DNA from: Oxytricha trifallax
Taxonomy: Eukaryota; Ciliophora; Spirotrichea; Sporadotrichida; Oxytrichidae
Direction of reading: 5' to 3'
DNA: 64,000 bases
Assembly: GCA_000711775.1 (NCBI GenBank)
Contig: ARYC01002499.1
Span: 1-64,000, forward strand
Part shown: one piece after another, positions 45,085-58,839 of the stretch
Position numbering within the stretch: the first letter of the stretch is position 1
Layout of the letters: every line of letters starts with the position of its first letter
Translations under genes and position numbers: made by a program
The notes under the pieces: generated by a model
The model's input: only the letters and a program-made list of their open reading frames with translations
What the model was told of the DNA's origin: nothing
Database searches by the model: none

Positions 45085-46748
45085 ATCACGTATTTCATTT
45101 AAGATAATTCTAAGGATTATATTTTTTTTATAAAAAAATGAAAAATAATTTATATTAAATTTTCTAATATTACAAATCTATTAAGATAGTAAATAATTTT
45201 TATTATTTAGAGATAAGTATAATTATATAATTCAATATTTGTAATTAAATCTAAAATTTTATTTTAAATTATTTATATAATAAATTTAAATAAAATATAA
45301 ATAATTAAATGGTTTTAATTTTCAAGGTGATCGAGAAACGACATTAAGATAAGAAGATATCATATTTAATTGATATCTAGAAAAATAAATTAAAATGATT
45401 TATAAAGAAAGAATAATTAAATTAAAGAATGCGATGAATAATAAATGGGCAAGACATTTACACAGTTCCTCAAGGTATACATGTGCTTACCAAAAATATA
45501 ATAATTTAAATATTATCTAATTTTTTAGTTTAAAATGTTTAATGAAATTAATTAAATTCTAATTTTTAAAATTAATGAAAATGATTATATATTAAAAACT
45601 TTCATTATAATTAATAATACTTTCTTATTTTAAAGATATACTATTATATTTATTTTTTATTTTGTGAATATATTAATTATAAATTCTATAAAAAATCTTT
45701 TTTATTTGCTATATTATTTAACAGTTAATAGGATTAATATAATTAAAATTCAAGATTAAAGATCATATTTAAATAATATTGTCTAAAATTTATTATTATT
45801 GCCAAATTTATTTATTGATTCCCAGAGTTCACTTGTAATCAGGATTAAATATTGCAAAAATTTGCTTGTAAATGGTATGATGATGAGTGATAATTGCTAG
45901 AGTTGGCTAGAATTTAAAAATCCTTACTGCATTTGTAAAATTATGCAAGTTTTATAAATTTTTCTAGTTTGTCAGATACCTGACTGTATAATTCTAGGGT
46001 GGAAATCAGGAGTTTGGCTTCAGCATTATATGTCTTAATATTCATTTTATACAGCTATCAAATAATCATTATCTAATACATATTTTTCAAAATTAACTAA
46101 AATTATCAAAATAAAATTGAATTGTATAAAATCTATAAATAAAAAGGAATGCAAATTTCAAATAAAAAAGGAAATCTAATTATTTTTTATAAGAATCAAG
46201 CTTTTTGATTTGCAAATTTTTAAATTTATTTTTTATCTTTCAATTAAAGTCGCACTCTTAAATTAAAATTTCAGATTTGATATTTGAAAATAAGTAATTC
46301 AAGATATTATATTTTAATAAAGATGATTAATTATCCTAAAAATTTATACTTTTTTCCTCTCATTTTTTGTAAAAGTGTTACATACTGTAAAGGGTAATTA
46401 TATATATTTAAATAAATAATTAAATTTCATGATTACTTAAAATATAATGATATGATCACAAGAGGAATCATAAACTGTAATTTTTATTATAAAATAAAAA
46501 AATATATTTATTAATTTAATGTTGAGGAATACTAAATATAAAAATAATCATATTTGATTTTCTGATTTGAATATAAGTAATTTAAAGTTTGCTAATAATG
46601 ATAAAAATATAATTTTTCATAATTAAATGCAAATATTATTTGATTATAAATTATCATTTATTTAATTTTTTATAATTTATTTTATGAATTATTTCAATCA
46701 ATATTAAAATGAATATGGTAATAAAAGAGGAATTAAGCACATAGTTTT
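45085..46748. other. AT-rich spacer, no gene seen
   Basis: AT-rich DNA. Slightly richer patch at 45800-46030 with no clear frame. Confidence 0.45.
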
Positions 46749-47559
46749 AAGGTAAAGATAGTGAATTATCAATGAAAATTTAAATTAAATAAAACATTAA
46801 ATATATTTAAGACTGAGCTTAGCCTCTTAATTTAGCTTAAAATCTTCATCTTCCTCATCATTATCTTCTTATTCAACTTTTCTCCCTTTTTATGTATTTA
46901 TGCAAGATATTCCACACTCATTCTTACTGTCAATAGCTTGAACTTTTGCTGTTTTTTGTGTGTTTTTGCTGTAAACTTGGCCACTTCTCGATTTTAGACT
47001 GCTATATCAGAGATGCTGCCTAGAACCTGAACTCCATTTTATTCACAAGAAATTTAATAAAATTAGAGATGTTTAATAAATTAAAATTAACAAATTAAAA
47101 CTTTTGAAGTTTTAATGATCAGAGATTAAACTTGATACTAATAGATTTAATTTAATAAGAATTCTTAATTGGGATGTCTTAATTAATTTTAGGCATGTTT
47201 TTATTAATTAAGACTGAGTTAATTTTAATTTATTAAACATCTCTAATTTCATTAAATTTCTGTGAATAAAATGGAGTTCAGGTTCTAGGCAGCATCTCTG
47301 ATATAGCAGTCTAAAATCGAGAAGTGGCCAAGTTTACAGCAAAAACACACAAAAAACAGCAAAAGTTCAAGCTATTGACAGTAAGAATGAGTGTGGAATA
47401 TCTTGCATAAATACATAAAAAGGGAGAAAAGTTGAATAAGAAGATAATGATGAGGAAGATGAAGATTTTAAGCTAAATTAAGAGGCTAAGCTCAGTCTTA
47501 AATATATTTAATGTTTTATTTAATTTAAATTTTCATTGATAATTCACTATCTTTACCTT
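46749..47559. repeat. Palindrome with protein-like arms
   Basis: Left arm 46749 to about 47092 and right arm about 47218-47559 are near-perfect inverted copies around a 125-bp AT-rich centre. The arms contain protein-like sequence, unlike the other foldback elements. Tips are AAGGTAAAG and inverse; no target duplication is evident. Confidence 0.82.
47305..47512 (+). other. Protein-like frame within the right arm (mirrored in the left arm)
   Basis: Following a TGA at about 47302, the frame reads SGQVYSKNTQKTAKVQAIDS and ends in an acidic stretch (VEQEDNDEEDEDFKLNQEAK) with TAA as Gln. An overlapping frame upstream reads NGVQVLGSISDIAVQNREV, so an intron (a GTAAGAATG...AAAAAG candidate lies at 47372-47413) or an indel may separate them. 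The inverted copy lies in 46798-47005. The family is not recognised. Confidence 0.42.
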
Positions 47560-50511
47560 ATTTTAATTTGTATCCAATATTTTGAGAGGGAAGTTTCCTG
47601 TCTCATGCATATAATAAATAATTTTTATATATTCTCAAATTTCTTTCATCAATTATGATTGAATCATAATTATAATCTAGTATATTTTATTACAATAGTT
47701 ATTTTTCATGAATTTATAAAAGTAAAATTTTTATTAATCAAAATAATTAACGAAACACAATTACACTTTATAATTAAAGAATGTAAAATTATAAACGTTG
47801 AAATACATGAAATATTTATTCATATAAGATTAAGGTATTATTCGAATTTTAATGTTGTGTTGGGAGCTGGAAACTTCCTCTTCAAGATTTTTTATTTATA
47901 TTTTTTTATTTTTAATTAGAAAAACTTTAGCTAAGGAGATTTGTATTTTAGGCTATTCAGTAAAATTCGAGAAAAGTTTTTAGGAATATATAAAAATTTT
48001 TGTAAGTTATATTTTAGAAGATCGTTTAAAACTTCAATATTATGTTGAAATAATAGAAGATATTTTATACGAATATAGGACTGTATGTCAATATCATCTT
48101 TAAATAAAATTTATTTATTTTTTATATTTAAATTTTTAAAATAACATATAATTTAATAATATTGATGACACAGAATCTTCTAGGAATTTTGATCTCTACT
48201 TCAAAGTACAGTATTGCCAAAATAGTGGCAGTTAGATATTTTCTGGTCACTTCTTACAAATCTTTTGGGGTTTGGGTTTAGGTTTAGGGCAGTAGTAGTT
48301 GTCGATGTAGTTGATGTAGTGGTAGGTGTTGAAGTTTGAAAAATATAGAAAAATTTTAAACCATTCATAATCAAGAAAGTTGACTTTAAATTCCTGATGT
48401 CTAAAATTCGTAATTTTTCAGATAACTTACTCCATATTTAGAGTAATATAAACCAATTTCTAATTAAAAATTAATATTCAAATCTAATATTGGAATAATA
48501 ATTATTTGAAATAATTTAAAGAATTATTTCAAAATAGATTTCAAGGGAAATATTCCTTTACTTGTGTAAATATGTCTTATTTTAGAGAAATAATTTATAA
48601 TTTAAATTTTAAAATTTAAAAGTGTTTCCAAGATTTAAAATTGCTTAAGTCATGGGAGAGCCTATTCAAACAAACCCAAAAGTAATAATATCCTTAATAA
48701 ACAATAAATTTATTTATTCTAAGAAACTAAATCAAATTTATATAAATATTTTCTTTATAATTATAATTGTTTCATAACATAGCACAAGTTTTTTTCAAGC
48801 AAGGAATAACAATAAATCTATAATTAAAATTAGAGTAAGATAAGAATTATAAATTTTATTCATTTAATTGGATAATTTTAGGGATTATTTTTTTAAATAT
48901 TAATTTATTAATTTTATTTCCTTTTTTTATTTGTTTATCAAAATAGTAAGACACTTTAATAATTTAAAATGCTAGTTCCTTATCTTATTACGGTTTTTTG
49001 AATAAATATTGAATAAAATAATAAGTTTTTTTAATATTTTATTAATACACTTAAAATATTCCCATTTAATTAAAATATCTGGCAATTATAAATAAGTATT
49101 GCCTTTAACTGAAAAAAAGCATTCTAAACCTCGTTGATTTAGATTAATTTTCTTGTTATCTTACTCGTGCTATTTTGTTTAATCCTATAGTATTATATTT
49201 AATTAAATTTTTATTATATACCCGTTTTTATGATGGTTTTTTAATCCATTTTTATGATTAATTTGATCATATAAAGTAATATTTTAATATTATTTATAAA
49301 TAATTTCATTTCATATAAGTTCATGTAGTATAAGAAAGAGGGGAAAAAATAGAGTAGTAAAATATTCTATGTTTATCAATAAAATAAATATTTAATAATT
49401 ATTAGTTGCCATATTTCTTTATTTGAAAATTATATAAAAATTAAATTTATATAAACAAGTTCTCCAAGTTTTATGACTAGTAAAATTATTATAAATTTTA
49501 AATTTATTATATTTATTATGAATTAAATAAATATTATAATTGTTTTTATAATTAATATATTCAAATTTTGATAATCTATTAAGATTAATCTATTGGATTG
49601 TAGTTCCAGTATTATCAATTTTATAATAAATATAAAACTATACTAAATATCAAATTTCTATATTATTATATTTAATTAAGTATTTTTGAAATTCAATGAT
49701 AAAAATAAAAACTATATTGAAGTTAAGAAAATTATATAATTAATATATAAAAATTAAATATAAAAAATCTCATCATCTTTTTTTTGCTAATTTTTTATCA
49801 AAACGAATTTTATGTATTGCAAATATTTTCCTTATCAAAATGAATTTTATAAAAAACATTTTCAGCTTGCCTAAAATCATTAATTTTTAATTATTAGTGA
49901 TAGTTTTATTTAGTAAATATTAACAAGAAACCCTTACTTGAAAGATGTTACCTAGAGGTAGATTATTATTTTTTATAACATTCAGGATATTAAAAGCTCA
50001 TAAAATTTTTTAATTGTTTTAGTAACAACGATTTAAAGATAATTGAGAAGGCGCTGTCACTTTATAATAATTTAATATAATAAGATAATAATTAATATTA
50101 AAAAAAATGAATATATTTTAGGGTTAATTAACTCTATAAAACAAATTAATATAAACTATCACTTTAAAAATCTAAGTTATTTAATAATTATAATAATTTA
50201 CATATAAAATATTAAGCATTTTAAGAACATTACCTAAGCTATTAAATCATTTTTAAAAATAGTATATCTATCATGAAGTTTGAGAATTAAAGTTTTTTCT
50301 AATTAATTTAGAAATAATTTTGTAAGGTACTAACAACATAGCCTTTGTGAATTCAAAATTTATTAAAACTGAATATATTCAGAGTAATTATTAATTTATA
50401 AATCGCCAACAAAATATGAATTTCTCTTTTAAACCACTTTTTTAAACATATTTTCCTAAATAAATATAAATCAAAATATCTGTTGCTTAAGATTTTTATT
50501 GATATTACAAT
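47560..50511. other. AT-rich region, no gene; telomere-like patch at 48274-48300
   Basis: CAAAATAGTGGCAGTTAGA at 48217 matches the shared motif of the M and Rep elements. It is followed by TTTTGGGGTTTGGGTTTAGG and a GTAGTTGATGTAGT-type repeat at 48296-48330. The remainder is AT-rich and apparently empty. Confidence 0.4.
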
Positions 50512-51278
50512 TAGTAGATTTCATTATAAATTTAATTTTAATCACAAACTTAAATTTAATAAAATTAATTGATTTAATTAATCTCTTAATACTTATACTA
50601 ATCTAGACCTTATAAAATCTTCATTCTCTATCATTGTGATCATAACAAGACTTGCTTCTTATGACAAAAATAAATTAAGTAATCATCATATCCCTAACTC
50701 TGAACTTCTTATGTGTAAACATTTCCACAAAAACTGTACACATTTCGACATTTATTTCATTAGTGTATATTTGTGATTATTGTAGAAACCTAAGCTTTTT
50801 ATGTGAATAATCACAAATTTTAGATTATGGAATTCTAAAAATAACAATGAGATTTCCCAATGAGAAGTTAGAATTATAACTTAAAGAAATAAGATTTTAA
50901 ATATAATTATGATTTGAAATATAAAATTTTTCTAACTTCTCATTGTTATTTTTAGAATTCCATAATCTAAAATTTGTGATTATTCACATAAAAAGCTTAG
51001 GTTTCTAAAATAATCACAAATATACACTAATGAAATAAATGTCGAAATGTGTACAGTTTTTGTGGAAATGTTTACACATAAGAAGTTCAGAGTTAGGGAT
51101 ATGATGATTACTTAATTTATTTTTGTCATAAGAAGCAAGTCTTGTTATGATCACAATGATAGAGAATGAAGATTTTATAAGGTCTAGATTAGTATAAGTA
51201 TTAAGAGATTAATTAAATCAATTAATTTTATTAAATTTAAGTTTGTGATTAAAATTAAATTTATAATGAAATCTACTA
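50512..51278. repeat. Large palindrome (767 bp)
   Basis: Arms of about 360 bp (50512 to about 50875 and 50925-51278) are nearly identical inverted copies, from TAGTAGATTTCATTATAAAT to CACAAATTTTAGATTATGG. The centre has a second short inversion (CAATGAGAAGTTAGAA). No gene. Probably a non-autonomous foldback element of a family with no second copy here. Confidence 0.82.
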
Positions 51279-52647
51279 AATCATTTTTACATGATAATTA
51301 TATGCTAGATGTACATTTATTAATTTAAAATTAATATGATGTAACATTTTAAAAAATCTATGCATACAACTATTGATCTTTAAAGTATAAATAATTTATT
51401 TGAAATATGATATTAATTTCATAAAAGTTTATTTCACATATATTGGAAATTTTAATTGATTTATATTTTTCTAAATTATTAATTAAATTTTTAGTTTTAT
51501 AATTAAACCGTATTATTTTTAATTTTTATATAATCTAATAATTGCTATTTAATATATCAATATTTAAATTTGAGTTTTATTTAATAAAATATAAATATAT
51601 ATTATAATTATTTTGATAATTATAATTATACTTGACTTTTAAGTATAAATGTCTATTACGATAATTTTGTTAAAATCACATATGCCTGAAGAAGACAATA
51701 GCAAAAAGATGGAATCTTTTAAAAAATATATACTTTTAAATAATAGTTTCTTATGATAATTATTAAATTTGAATAATTTATAAATCAATCCTAAAACTGT
51801 AAAATTATAACTCTCTGGTTTAAATGGGAATTCAGAGGGGCTTCCTATATTATATCAATGAACAGGAGGGGAGACCATCAACCTTCCAAAACAGAAATGA
51901 TCACTCAAGGATATTGAAAAATAAGATTTTAGATTATTCAATTTAATAAAATTCTTCTTAAACTTATAAATAAAATTTTTAATCTCAATCTCAATTTTTT
52001 AATTTTTAAAGCTACACTCATTTTATAATTGATTTTTTTTCCTAAGTAAATAAAGGCAAAGAATGCTTTTATAAGTATCAATTTTCTAGAAACGAATATC
52101 AAAAGGAGAAGCTGGAGAAAGGGTATGATAACAAAATTTTAATTTACAAAAAGAATTTTCATTTATATTTGGAATATAATTCATTTTATGGTGCTAAATT
52201 AAATATATATAATTCTTATATTAAAATTCAGAAAAATAATTATTATAAAAATAAATTATTGACTTTTTTATTTAATAAAATTAGGCTTAAACTTAATTTA
52301 AATAAATAATTTAATTTTAATAAGAGCGAGATCTATTACTGTTTATTATAATTATATGTTAAATGTATAATCTATTAATTAGATGACTATTATAATTTCT
52401 TCATTTTAAAAAATAATTTGTTTCTTTTATTAATTAAATAAACGAATTTGCGAAGACATGTTCAATTCGTACAAAAAATATTTAAAAAAAATAATTTAAA
52501 ATTGTTTATTAATTCAAAATAAATTATAAAAAATATTTAAAATAAATCATATAAATCTGGTGCTTGTTTTAGGTGATAGATGTTGCTTATTTTAAATAAG
52601 TTTAGAATTACTATTAATACTAATAAGATAGATGAATAAAAAATTTT
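51279..52647. other. AT-rich spacer, no gene seen
   Basis: AT-rich. A richer patch at 51815-51915 (CAGAGGGGCTTCC) lacks a clear frame. Confidence 0.4.
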
Positions 52648-53348
52648 GGGGGGGGGTCTAAGTCGGTGGCAGAAATTTTTCGAAAACCTAAGTCGGTGGC
52701 AACATTAATTTTTCAAAATTCACCAAAATCCTAAGTCGGTGGCATAATAAAATTTTTTTCTTTTTCCAATTGGGAATCAATAAGTACCTCAATATATATG
52801 AAATTTTATCACAGAAAGTTAATCAATCTCCATCATAACATCTTAGACATTTGACGGACACAGTTTAGCATATAAAATAAATTAGAATTCATAAATAATT
52901 TGTATCCCTTTATCAAATAATATTAAATAAAAATATAATTATATAAATATCAATGAAATATTATCACATTGACAATTAGTGTATAACATACTTCGATTAT
53001 AATTTTTTCAAAATATCATTATTTTTCAATGTGATAATATTTCATTGATATTTATATAATTATATTTTTATTTAATATTATTTGATAAAGGGATACAAAT
53101 TATTTATGAATTCTAATTTATTTTATATGCTAAACTGTGTCCGTCAAATGTCTAAGATGTTATGATGGAGATTGATTAACTTTCTGTGATAAAATTTCAT
53201 ATATATTGAGGTACTTATTGATTCCCAATTGGAAAAAGAAAAAAATTTTATTATGCCACCGACTTAGGATTTTGGTGAATTTTGAAAAATTAATGTTGCC
53301 ACCGACTTAGGTTTTCGAAAAATTTCTGCCACCGACTTAGACCCCCCC
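52648..53348. mobile_element. Foldback element G2 (G-run / CTAAGTCGGTGGC family)
   Basis: 701 bp from G9 TCTAAGTCGGTGGC to its inverse. CTAAGTCGGTGGC occurs at 52658, 52688 and 52731 and again, inverted, in the right arm. Arms are about 318 bp around a unique centre near 52966-53035. The same element as G1, inserted in the opposite orientation. Flanked on both sides by AAAATTTT, a self-complementary octamer that could be the duplicated target. Confidence 0.9.
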
Positions 53349-56300
53349 AAAATTTTAAATAATTTTTTTAAATTATTCATCATTATTTAATAAATCAAAA
53401 TAGATTTTTATATTCAAATTATTGTTTTTTTTCTTCAATTGTCACTTGCTTTTTTTAATGTTATTATTAAATTTACAATTACTTAAAATTTTACTTTATT
53501 TCAATAAATCATTTTTGTTTAAATATAAATCTATATATCAATAAAATAATTTATATATTTTGAAAAAGAGTTATATATTTTATAAAAACTATATTTTGTC
53601 TATTTCTTCTTTTCAATAGATTTAGATTATAATTCATCTTTTAATGTTCATTTAATTTAATATGAAGGACTCTAGTTTCTTTGTATTGATTTAATATATG
53701 AATGAAGTATGTCATTTATAAATAATGAAAAATAATTTGATTATTCTAAGTATTTATTTAAGATTAATAATCATTCATACAATGAAAATGGAAAATAGTT
53801 TCATCACATTTAACTTAGCTTCATCTCTATCAATGAATAGTTCTCGTAAGTTTATCTTTCAGCACTGTTGTTAAGTCTATGTTTAACGACTTCAACTTTT
53901 ACCAAGTTCAAATTTATTAAAACATTTAATTTCAAATATATTCAGCTTTTTTACATTATTTACTAGTGACAAAGTGCAGCATCTTCGACATTTTATGTAT
54001 TATTAATCAAAGATATATTTCAATACAATATTCCTTTTATTTAAAATAAGTGATTTATCGTCATCAATTTTAACCTCATAATCCCCGATTAATCTTCAAC
54101 TTATTGATAATTTTTTATCAAGTGCTGTACAGACTTTTAAAGGATTACTTCCATCAAATTATTAACTTTTAAAAAAATTTGAGAAGTCTATGAATTCTAA
54201 AAATTTTATCATAATGTTTTCTTTTTTGCTGAAAGAATCTCTCATTTTATTATATGATGGAACTTATATTTAATTTTAAAGGTTGAAAACTAATAAGCTT
54301 GAAACTAATTAAAATGAATATAATACTTAATTTTTAATAGTAAATATTTAACTAACGTATTAACTTAATAAATAAAATAGCCAAAAATGTTTTTAAAGAA
54401 TATATAATAATTAATTTGATATTATTAAATATATTTATTTATAATGAATATTTTATTTAGTTTAATAATAAGAGGAAAAATACTTAATTTTATTGTTTAT
54501 TAATAAAATAATTTATAATATATATTTTTACAATTTTATTTAAATTATATACTATATTATTTTTTTATTATACTGATCATTTGTCTTTATGAGCTTTAAG
54601 AAAATTCAAGTCATTCTTTTTCCTCAACGTATCCTTTTCCTCAACGTAGACTACCTTTTGGCATTTAAATTCTATTTAAAATTGATTCTTATATTATTTT
54701 TTGTAATTATCAGCTGCAAAAATATATTTAAGTAGTTAAATTATGTACTGAATAATTATGTCTTATTTATTATAGAAATAATGTATAGTTTATAATTTAT
54801 AGTGTAAAATTTAAATAAAATTGTTATTTTATTATAGGAGAAATTAATATATTTTTAAAGAAAAATTTTATAAGGAATTCTTTTATTGATTTAATTTTTA
54901 TAAACAGAAAAATTAAATAAAGTTGGATAATTAAATTTTAAATTCATTTGCTATTATAATTTCTCAATAATCTGAAAACCTTTTTATTATAGTTGACTTC
55001 GAATGACTATAAATTGTTCTGCTTTATATTTTAAAAAAATAAGTCAAAGAAAATGGTTATTAAATATCTCTAGATGACATTATGAATTAATTGGATGAAA
55101 TTAATCAATTATTATATGCTATTTAATCCAGAAATTGAAATTACCAGGATAAAATAGTCCAAAATTTTCGATAGGTTAAAATTTCATTATAAAAATTTAG
55201 AGACATCTAGTGAATTGATATAGCAAAATAAAATGTTGGGGAGAGTTATACCAAAAAAACTTCTTTAAGCAAAGACTTTTTCTTAATGAAAAATAATATA
55301 TTAAGAGGTAAAGCAAGAATACAAACAATTATTAAAGAGCAGTTAATGCTTTAAAACTACAACTTGAAAAGATAATTAGAAAACATTTCATGAATATCTA
55401 AATTTGTTAAATTAAAAAAAGTAAAATCAAAACTACTAGCATAAAATGAAAAATTTAAGTGAAAAATATTAAATATTATCAAGATTAATAGTAATGATGT
55501 TCAAAATTATAAGGATAGACAAGCATAATTGATTAATATTATTTAAATGGAGTGTCAATTATTTCAAACTTGAAGAAAGGCAGCCACAAATACATTAATT
55601 TTAAATCGAGAATGCTAAGTTATTAATATTTTATATAAATAAAAATTTAATATCCAAAACTTATAATATCTTATAACAATTTAATATAAATAATTAAAAA
55701 TTATTCAGCAATATAAAAAAAATATTAAAAAATATTTAGCTCTTAAGAGTTCATCTCTCGGTCCAATAATAGTTCATATTTAAATTAAAAAAATCTCATT
55801 ATCTAATAATATAAAATTATATATTATTAAAATAAATATCCACTAAAGATCCTATAAGATAGTCTTAAATCAAATATTAAAATAATAATAAAGTTTAGAT
55901 ATACAACTACTTAACTTTTTATAATTATGAATTTATTCATCATATTTTTGAATATATTAAATTTATATAAAATAATTTGTTGTAATTTATTAATTAATAT
56001 AAAAATTAATTAAATAAAATTGTTTATGTTATTTTAAATTTAATATATGTAGGAATACTCAAGTTAAAATTTAATTATTGTTTAATGATTTGGTCATATA
56101 AAATTATTTAATCATTTTTAAAAATATATATTACAGATTATTTTATAGATTTATTCATATATGTGTACTTATATTTTATTATAAAATATAAAAAATATTT
56201 AAATCAATTATTTCTTTAAAAATTTATAAATGAGATTTAAATATAATAATATTTTACAATAAAAAAATCATACCATCATAAGCAGGAAAAAAATTCCAAA

Positions 56301-56449
56301 TATAAAGGAAATTATTGATTCAATCTTAAAATAATATTTAATTATATAAAGCAAGAAAATAAGGACTCAAGGAAATGTGATTGTGGGAAATAAATAAAAG
56401 TAAAATTTTATATTTATCAGTTAACATTTTATCTTGAATATGTTTATAG
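53349..56449. other. AT-rich region, no gene seen
   Basis: About 3.1 kb of AT-rich DNA. Mildly richer patches (53815-54140, 54590-54660) have no convincing frame. Confidence 0.4.
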
Positions 56450-56692
56450 AGACATCATTTGCAGCATCATCATCATATTGTTACAAATAATTTGCTCTAC
56501 TTACTTAGAATGGTACTTTTAGTCTGTTCTACTGAAGAACTTGGTCAGTGCCAAATTGCATTTAAAACACCACCCAACATTAAAGTTTAGATACTGCTTT
56601 GTGAGGTTAGCAGTCTATAACTTTTTGCCAGTAATAAACAGTCTACGGGGTCCGAAGTTTAGTAGGGCGTCCACTATAATCGGTTAGACTGA
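56450..56692 (+). other. GC-richer island with protein-like frame (possible macronuclear-destined segment)
   Basis: ATG 56510 to TGA 56690-56692 gives 60 residues in the ciliate code (MVLLVCSTEELGQCQIAFKT, later SNKQSTGSEVQQGVHYN). The frame is open further upstream. Base composition is clearly unlike the flanks. A macronuclear-destined exon flanked by eliminated DNA would look like this, but no second segment or pointer can be identified. The product is unknown. Confidence 0.45.
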
Positions 56693-56699
56693 CATCCAC

Positions 56700-58740
56700 T
56701 TACTAACCTGAATATTTTCTAATTATATTGTATATAAATTAAGAAATTAAAATTGAATAATTATACTTATTCATAATTAAAACTCTAAATAGATTATTAT
56801 TTATTTAAATTTAAGAGAATTAGAGTGAAAAAATTGTTAGGATTTAATTGTTAAATATAAAGTATTTTAAATGTACATTTTTATTAATACTTATTAGATG
56901 TATAATAGATGACATTTAGTCTTTATTTTAAATATCATGAAAATTTAAATCTGTTTAAAGCAATCATATTGTATTGTACAACTATCTTGCATTTGATTTT
57001 TTTATTGTTAAATTATTTTTTAAATTAATTATCTTCATTAAAATTATTATCAAGATACATAAGAGATTTTTCTTTAATATTTTAGTTAAAATCGACTTAT
57101 TCATAAATTTAATTAAACTTACTTCTTTTTTTTTGCAAATAATAGTACAAGTGTGCTTTTTCACAAACAGTTTATAATTAACTTTGCTACCTTGTTTATG
57201 AATATTTAGAATAATCTTATATTATTCTATATTTTTAAACAAAATAATGATTTAAAATTAAAGTATGCATAATAATAATTGTAAAAATGATATATTATTA
57301 ACTTAATTTTCAGATAAAAGATATTAAAAATAATTATCAAGCATTTTTTCTTCCTAAAAAAAATTTTCCTTTTTATATTAATTTTATTATTTTTATATTA
57401 TATAATTTTTTTCCTTTTAAAATTTCTTTCTCTCTCTTCTATTAATAATTATTATATTTAAATTCTATTAAGAATAATAATTATTTATTTGATTCATAAA
57501 TATTTTATTTTTAAGTTTTATTAAATTTAATATATTAAAAATAACAACAATTAATATTATATCTATCACATATTTTATGCCAGGCTCTTTGTAATTATGT
57601 TATGCTTTTAATTGTTTTTCAAATAATATTGAGTTTACTCAATAAATTTTTAGTAAATAATTCCAATTTAAATATTATCGCATGAATTAAGGATAAGTTG
57701 CTTTCTAATTGTTATTTATAAATTAAAATTTTATTTTATATTAATCAGTTAAAATAGAGACAAAGTTCAGAAAATAAACTCATAAATACAAAAGTTATGC
57801 TTTATAAATTTAAATAACATTTTTCATATTTTCAATGCTTGTAATTGTATATTTATAATAATTTGATGAACTTTTTAATTTAATTAATTTGAAAATATAA
57901 GAATTTTAAATATTTACTCTCTATTGAATTGTGATAAATATAATTAAAATTATGTTATCAAATTTATTACTGAAAATATGAAACTTATTTTTAATCAAAA
58001 TGTAATGAAATTTTCTCACAAACCAAATAAAATCTATAAATAAATTTACTTTCTTTAGAGATTGCAAAATTTTAAACTTATTGATATTATTTGTTAAAAA
58101 TATATAATTTACTCTCTACTATCATATTGCATAAATTAAATGAAGAATTGAACAAAAACTAATTTTATATTAAAAAAATATTTTAAAAAATACCTCAAAC
58201 ATTAGATATAATAATTGGTTTCAAGTAGCAAAATTAGTATTTATTTACCACTTGGTCAAAAAATAATTATATTATAGCATTTCTAACAAATAATTATAAT
58301 AAACTATATCTACAACTAATTTATATTTTTTTAATATTTAAGAGATTTCATTTTCTCGATTTTTTTATTATAATTATTATTATTACTGAATGTTTTTAAT
58401 TAAAATAATCTTAAATATATTAAATATTTTTTAGTTTATTAATAATAGTACAATTAATAAATAATAGATTTTAAAAGATAAATTTCTAGAAATTTATATT
58501 AAATAATAATATATACTAATAAATTAAATAATAAAAGAAAGAATAATGGAAAAAATAATATTGTTCTCTAATGTAGAAAATGTGAATGAATTTTAGCAGT
58601 ATACATGTAGCAACACAAATAAAGGTTAGATAATATTTGGAACCAACAATATCTGATTCTCGAAGCCATTTATTTTAAAGAATATAACGTTTTAATTAAA
58701 TTAGAATTAAGTTATTAGCTATTTTTATCAGATTAAACTT
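56700..58740. other. AT-rich region, no gene seen
   Basis: AT-rich. Long frames at about 56975-57177 exist on both strands but consist only of Ile/Phe/Lys/Asn-rich AT-driven text, which I do not regard as genes. Confidence 0.5.
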
Positions 58741-58756
58741 AAAGCTAAACAGATCC

Positions 58757-58833
58757 CCCAAAATTCTGGAATTATAAAACTCTCCAGAATCATTCTGGAA
58801 TTACTTAAAATTCCAGAATCAAATCTGTAACTT
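58757..58833. repeat. Cluster of ATTCTGGAAT-type repeats
   Basis: AATTCTGGAATTA, CTCCAGAATCATTCTGGAAT and ATTCCAGAATC occur within 75 bp. These alternating direct and inverted copies can form hairpins. Function unknown. Confidence 0.5.
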
Positions 58834-58839
58834 CAAAAT

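Noticed and set aside
47659..47919. 86-codon forward frame
   Set aside because: AT-driven, Ile/Phe/Asn-rich, with no conserved copy. Likely chance in AT-rich DNA.
56600..56700. Considered as a tRNA or 5S gene (GC-rich, short)
   Set aside because: No cloverleaf with a TTC-A/G loop and matching acceptor stem was found; the island has an open protein-like frame instead.
56974..57177. 60-67 codon open frames on both strands
   Set aside because: Composition is only Ile/Phe/Lys/Asn driven by AT-richness and both strands are open at once. No protein-like text.
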